A DNA stretch of 47,478 nt from the NCBI GenBank assembly GCA_024697945.1, contig JAILRU010000120.1, positions 1 to 47,478 of the forward strand, written 5' to 3'. Below, in pieces: positions 45,201 to 47,478 of the stretch. Position 1 is the first letter of the stretch, and every line of letters starts with the position of its first letter. A program made the position numbers and the translations under genes. The stretch is from Bacteroidaceae bacterium. Its GTDB lineage: Bacteria > Bacteroidota > Bacteroidia > Bacteroidales > Bacteroidaceae. The notes below the pieces were generated by a model that saw nothing but the letters and a program-made list of their open reading frames with translations, did not search any database and was not told where the DNA came from.

Positions 45201-46966
45201 GAGGAACAATCGGAGAAAGCCTCCTTACCAATGGAACTGAGCTGAGAACCGAATGAAAGGCTCTTCAGGCTTGAACAGCCTGAGAAAGCCCAATCGCCAA
45301 ATGATGTGACACCATCGCCAATCGCAAAGCTCTGCAAGTTTGTACAACCATAGAATTCATTGAGAGGAATCTCTGTCTCTTTGTCTGTGATTACTACAGT
45401 GCGTAAAGAAGTGTTACGGTAGAAAGGCGAATATCCTTTATTTTCACTTGTCGGATATGAAATATTACGCCCGATAAAAATACTATCCAATGGACAATCA
45501 ACAAAAAGAGGACTACTCCCGTTGCTACCAAGATTGATTTCACTGGCTTCTTCTTCCATCATGACATTCTTCAATGCTGTGCAGTTTTGGAAAGTATAAT
45601 CGCCAATGGATTTCACTGCTTTTGGAATAGTGATGTTGGACAAAGAACGACAAGCATAGAAAGCATTCTCGTTGATGCTTTTTACATTCTTTCCAATTTG
45701 CATTTCTGTCAATTTGGAGCAACCAGAAAAGGTACTTGTAAGAATTGATTTAATACCCGTTCCTATCTTTGCAGAGGTCATCTGTGAGCAATTCTGGAAA
45801 GCATAAGCTCCAAGACTTGTGACTCCATTGGGAATATTGATACGTTGCAATGACGAACAACCATAGAAAGCCTCACTTCCAATGGAGGTTATAATACCAT
45901 TCCCCAAAGTGGCGGTTTGTAGGGAAGAACATGATTTGAAGGCATCATTACCAATCTCGGTCACATTGTTGCCAATCTCCAAAACTATTAGGCCACTACT
46001 TTCATAAAAGGCTGAATCAGATATTCTTCCTGTGTTGTTTATATTAGCTGTAAAAGAACCATTAATGTTACTGAAAGAAGAAGTTTCTAGACAACCAGAA
46101 TTGTTTATTGTTAGTTTTTCGCCTATATTTGAGTGGGCAAAAGCAAAAGCGTTAATATTCCCTTTATTGAAGAGATTCACCAAAGTTAATCCATTGCAAC
46201 CATAGAAAGCATACTCGCACACATCGCCATCATTATTAAGCACAACATCTTTGATATATTGATTCATGTAACAGGCATAAGGTTTTATGCTCTTTATATT
46301 CATAATGATACCTTTATACGAAACGGTATCGTTAATGTTAATATGTTCTGCTGATTTGTCATAGTTGCAGTCAATGGCATCACATATACGCTCTGAAAAA
46401 CTGATGGGTACATACTTTACACCTCTAACCTCAAATATTGAGCTAAGTTGTGGATAAACCATGACGTTGGATAATCCAGTATATTCCTCATTTGCCACAT
46501 AATTGACAACTCCATTCAATCCTTTGTATCCTTGTGGTGGCGTATTTGTCAGCCATATTACTTTCTTAACTGAATTGGGGAATGCATATGTTCCTATTGA
46601 CAAAACGTTTGAACCAATTGTTACCGAGATCAGGCCTCCGCAATATTCGAAAGCTCGATCTTCTATGGTGGTCAAACTATTGGGGATGGTAATGGAGGTC
46701 AGGCCAGTACAACCAGAGAAAGCATATTTGCCAATGCTGGTAACAGTGTATGTCTTGCCATTATAACTGACAGATTCAGGAATAATAACTGAAGCAGAAT
46801 AATCAGAAATATAACTATAATTCTGATATTTTTGATAAGTCACAGTTGCCTCATCTCCTGAAAAGTTGTAATAGATGCCATCAATGTAGGCATCATAGGC
46901 ATAGGCATTGATGCCTGCGAGTAAGCAAATACACATCAGTATGTGCTGGAAGTATGGGTGTTTCAT
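42239..46966 (-). CDS. BspA-like leucine-rich repeat surface protein with four Ig-like (Big_2) repeats
   Basis: A 1575-residue secreted protein, started at the ATG at 46966 (MKHPYFQHILMCICLLAG, signal peptide); the ATG at 46996 only adds a hydrophilic leader. Order: LRR_5/BspA repeats (about 60-630; LTSITIPNSLTTI type), four 87-residue Big_2 Ig-like repeats (647-994), an EF-hand-like DINGDGELSKEEAA (near 1015), more LRRs, a 301-residue insertion (about 1160-1460) carrying the second half of an OB-fold domain, a Gly-rich linker, a carbohydrate-binding-like jelly roll (NGDFENW) and the first half of the OB fold, then one more LRR. The tail YDIQGRKLNKPQKGINIIR is type IX-like. BspA proteins mediate adhesion and coaggregation. 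It has a far-upstream promoter and a terminator at 42176-42215. Confidence 0.88.
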   Translation of the reverse strand: MKHPYFQHILMCICLLAGINAYAYDAYIDGIYYNFSGDEATVTYQKYQNYSYISDYSASVIIPESVSYNGKTYTVTSIGKYAFSGCTGLTSITIPNSLTTIEDRAFEYCGGLISVTIGSNVLSIGTYAFPNSVKKVIWLTNTPPQGYKGLNGVVNYVANEEYTGLSNVMVYPQLSSIFEVRGVKYVPISFSERICDAIDCNYDKSAEHININDTVSYKGIIMNIKSIKPYACYMNQYIKDVVLNNDGDVCEYAFYGCNGLTLVNLFNKGNINAFAFAHSNIGEKLTINNSGCLETSSFSNINGSFTANINNTGRISDSAFYESSGLIVLEIGNNVTEIGNDAFKSCSSLQTATLGNGIITSIGSEAFYGCSSLQRINIPNGVTSLGAYAFQNCSQMTSAKIGTGIKSILTSTFSGCSKLTEMQIGKNVKSINENAFYACRSLSNITIPKAVKSIGDYTFQNCTALKNVMMEEEASEINLGSNGSSPLFVDCPLDSIFIGRNISYPTSENKGYSPFYRNTSLRTVVITDKETEIPLNEFYGCTNLQSFAIGDGVTSFGDWAFSGCSSLKSLSFGSQLSSIGKEAFSDCSSVTRIVSKAVTPPSCGKQALNDINKWECTLYVPEGSLSSYQGAEQWKEFIHMEVIISSVPATGISLNQYSLLFNAANQSATLTAIVTPSNATNKKVTWSSSNTDVATVSDEGVVTSKANGTTVITAKTTDGTDLTATCDVTVAIPVLATGIALNQTTLSFNDVNQTATLIATVTPSNATNKNVTWSSSNTDVATVSDSGVVTSKANGTAVITAKTTDGTNLTATCEVTVAIPVLATGISLNQNTLSFNAANQTATLIATVTPSNATNKKVTWSSSNTDVAIVSDEGVVTSKANGTTVITAKTTDGTDLTATCEVIVAIPVLATGISLNQTTLSFNDVNQTATLIATVTPSNATNNNVTWSSSNTDVATVSDAGVVTSKANGTTVITAKTTDGTNLTATCDVIVNSSPNIIFADTKVKEICVANWDINGDGELSKEEAAVVTNLGTVFKGNKSITSFEELQYFTGLTAIWNDAFYNCSGLTSVTIPNSVTNIGEDAFYGCSGLGKVIVPDIAAWCGISFGNDSANPLFCGHHLYSNEFKEITDLVIPNKVTSISNYAFCGCSGLTSITIPIVGVTEFKVGMKVKITGKLMKYVKNGEVTPEIMKADVVVLEQGEGGGGQGGDDSGGQGGGGDPVTDLTNGDFENWVSDSEPAGWKSASSASNATLSKSTDARGGNFSCMVAAPGTQNKRLATQEMTLEAGSYTFSYYAKSTTGDLCQTRGGYVPVNADGSVGAYTYKKTYTDLNNSGWTLVSYDFELSSKTTLCLVVMNPKGSSYSVSQDILVDDATLTKNNIRKAAATGSSPDDDIIPITCAEAIELTNMMADGETSTETYSITGYITEVIGNVSRNQQSFWMADTKDGGKVLEAYWANLPESVTNIGYKAFSSCKGLKEIYCFAEKTPQVDTETFYDIQPKEILLVVPDVAVEQYKAHPIWSQFWIETPTGVRLAPAISHGNDIRYDIQGRKLNKPQKGINIIRYSDGTTKKILVK
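43984..45028 (-). repeat. Four 261-bp tandem repeats (Big_2 domains)
   Basis: Units begin at V codons 45028, 44767, 44506 and 44245 (exact 261-bp period, 87 residues). Copies 1 and 3 share NAANQ, NKKVTW, DEGVV and TDLTAT; copies 2 and 4 share NDVNQ and TNLTAT. Confidence 0.9.
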
Positions 46967-47231
46967 TGTTTGTTTTCCATCGCCCTCCAGTACCAAAAGG
47001 GTCAGCTAATTATATGCAGAAGCGTGGCACTGATACACCACGTCTTCTGATTGGAGGTCGTAGGAAGAACCCTGAGTGCAGATGTAGTAACCAGCCCACG
47101 CTATACACGCGAACCGATATACTGTCCTTGCAACTCATTGGAAGTTTCCTACGTTTCCAATCACAAGTCGAGCATAACGCTTCGTTATTTCAATAAGAAA
47201 TGCTTTCCTTACGGATTGCAGTACAAAAATA
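46967..47231 (-). promoter_or_regulatory. Long, structured 5' leader of the BspA-like gene
   Basis: A consensus promoter at 47224-47254 places the transcript start about 250 nt before the ATG. The leader has hairpins: 47174-47179/47183-47188 (ATAACG/CGTTAT), 47137-47143/47155-47161 (ATTGGAA/TTCCAAT) and 47017-47027/47038-47049 (CAGAAG-CGTGG with CCACG-T-CTTCTG). AGCGTGG at 47021-47027 can instead pair with CCACGCT at 47096-47102, so two folds compete. UGGAGG near the start codon (46984-46989) is complementary to 47052-47057. Confidence 0.5.
47010..47138 (-). CDS. Possible 42-residue leader ORF in the BspA-like gene's 5' region
   Basis: An ATG at 47138 opens a 42-codon frame (MSCKDSISVRVYSVGWLLHL..., ending SVPRFCI) that ends 43 nt before the BspA-like start. 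It lies entirely in the predicted long leader, overlapping the hairpins there. It resembles no protein I know and may be a chance frame in a structured RNA. If translated, ribosome passage would cover the alternative hairpins and could control them. Low confidence. Confidence 0.2.
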   Translation of the reverse strand: MSCKDSISVRVYSVGWLLHLHSGFFLRPPIRRRGVSVPRFCI

Positions 47232-47254
47232 CAATTAATTACAATACGTACAAA
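47224..47254 (-). promoter_or_regulatory. Promoter of the BspA-like gene
   Basis: Minus-strand TTTG (47251-47254), 19 nt, TATTTTTG (47224-47231), a full consensus match, just downstream of the terminator at 47286-47314. Confidence 0.6.
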
Positions 47255-47285
47255 GAAATTGGCGAATTATTTCATCCTCAGGCAC

Positions 47286-47314
47286 AAAAAAGCCTTCCCA
47301 ATGTGAGGGAAGGC
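47286..47314 (-). terminator. Rho-independent terminator, minus strand
   Basis: GCCTTCCC (47292-47299) pairs with GGGAAGGC (47307-47314), loop of 7, followed on the minus strand by six Ts (47286-47291). It would end a minus-strand gene lying to the right of the window. Confidence 0.8.
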
Positions 47315-47341
47315 CCTCTGAAATGCATATTGATTATAGGA

Positions 47342-47478
47342 GGGTGTGTCAAAATACAATTAATATAATATAAACAACGGATTACACGGATTTGACGGAT
47401 TTAAGCCACGCTGATAATCAGCATTTAAGATAATCCGTTGAATCAGTGTAATCCGTTGTTGTTAATTATGACACACCC
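47342..47478. mobile_element. MITE-like palindromic element at the window end
   Basis: Termini GGGTGTGTCA (47342-47351) and TGACACACCC (47469-47478) are perfect inverted repeats. Inside, AACAACGGATTACAC and GTGTAATCCGTTGTT form a second inverted pair. About 137 bp, no coding capacity. Such termini resemble insertion-sequence ends, so it is probably a non-autonomous element. The window stops exactly at its last base. Confidence 0.6.

Noticed and set aside
47051..47368. Plus-strand frame of 105 codons near the right end
   Set aside because: It crosses a terminator hairpin, a promoter and the MITE-like element and has no recognisable domain.

Overview
The window looks like a chromosomal stretch of a Bacteroidales bacterium, most likely Prevotella or a close relative. 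The reasons are Bacteroidota-type promoters (TTTG, 19-20 nt, TAnnTTTG), a type III glutamine synthetase, DapL-type lysine synthesis, a BspA-like leucine-rich surface protein, Omp28 proteins and type IX secretion-like C-terminal tails. The species cannot be fixed from the sequence alone.

Layout. 1-2608 (+): the 3' end of one glutathione peroxidase, a patatin-like lipase, a metallo-beta-lactamase/rubredoxin protein and a second, lipoprotein glutathione peroxidase. 2659-13059 (-): pyrG, purF, glmS, asnB and a carA fused to only the first half of carB; all five are glutamine amidotransferases. 13371-15827 (-): P-II protein, ammonium channel and a small outer-membrane barrel. 16085-27107 (+): dapF, dapL, gltB, gltD and glnA. 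Together 2659-27107 is a nitrogen-assimilation island: ammonium enters through AmtB under P-II control, is fixed by GlnA and GltBD, and glutamine nitrogen is passed to carbamoyl phosphate, asparagine, glucosamine, purine and CTP synthesis.

27195-31610: a decayed GH43-type glycosidase gene, a DUF6055/DUF4859-like secreted zinc-protease-like protein, a remnant of another glycosidase on the opposite strand, and a proline iminopeptidase. 31732-37152 (-): a tight exported operon of TlpA, a DUF6029 barrel, two Omp28 proteins and a small secreted protein. 37317-41744 (+): xylE, xylB and xylA, a xylose uptake and isomerase pathway. 41774-42130 (+): an antitoxin and an internally deleted PIN toxin. 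42239-46966 (-): a 1575-residue BspA-like protein with four Ig-like repeats, preceded by a probable 250-nt structured leader. The window ends in a palindromic MITE-like element.

The most unusual signal is spread over the whole window. Short tandem arrays with 7-, 8-, 9- or 11-nt units fill most intergenic spacers, often containing the stop or start codons, and the same arrays also lie in frame inside conserved enzymes (carA, carB half, purF, pyrG, dapL, gltB, gltD, xylB) and inside a signal peptide. Other points worth a second look are the CarA/half-CarB fusion, the structured leader of the BspA-like gene, and a 903-bp in-frame insertion that splits an OB-fold domain.
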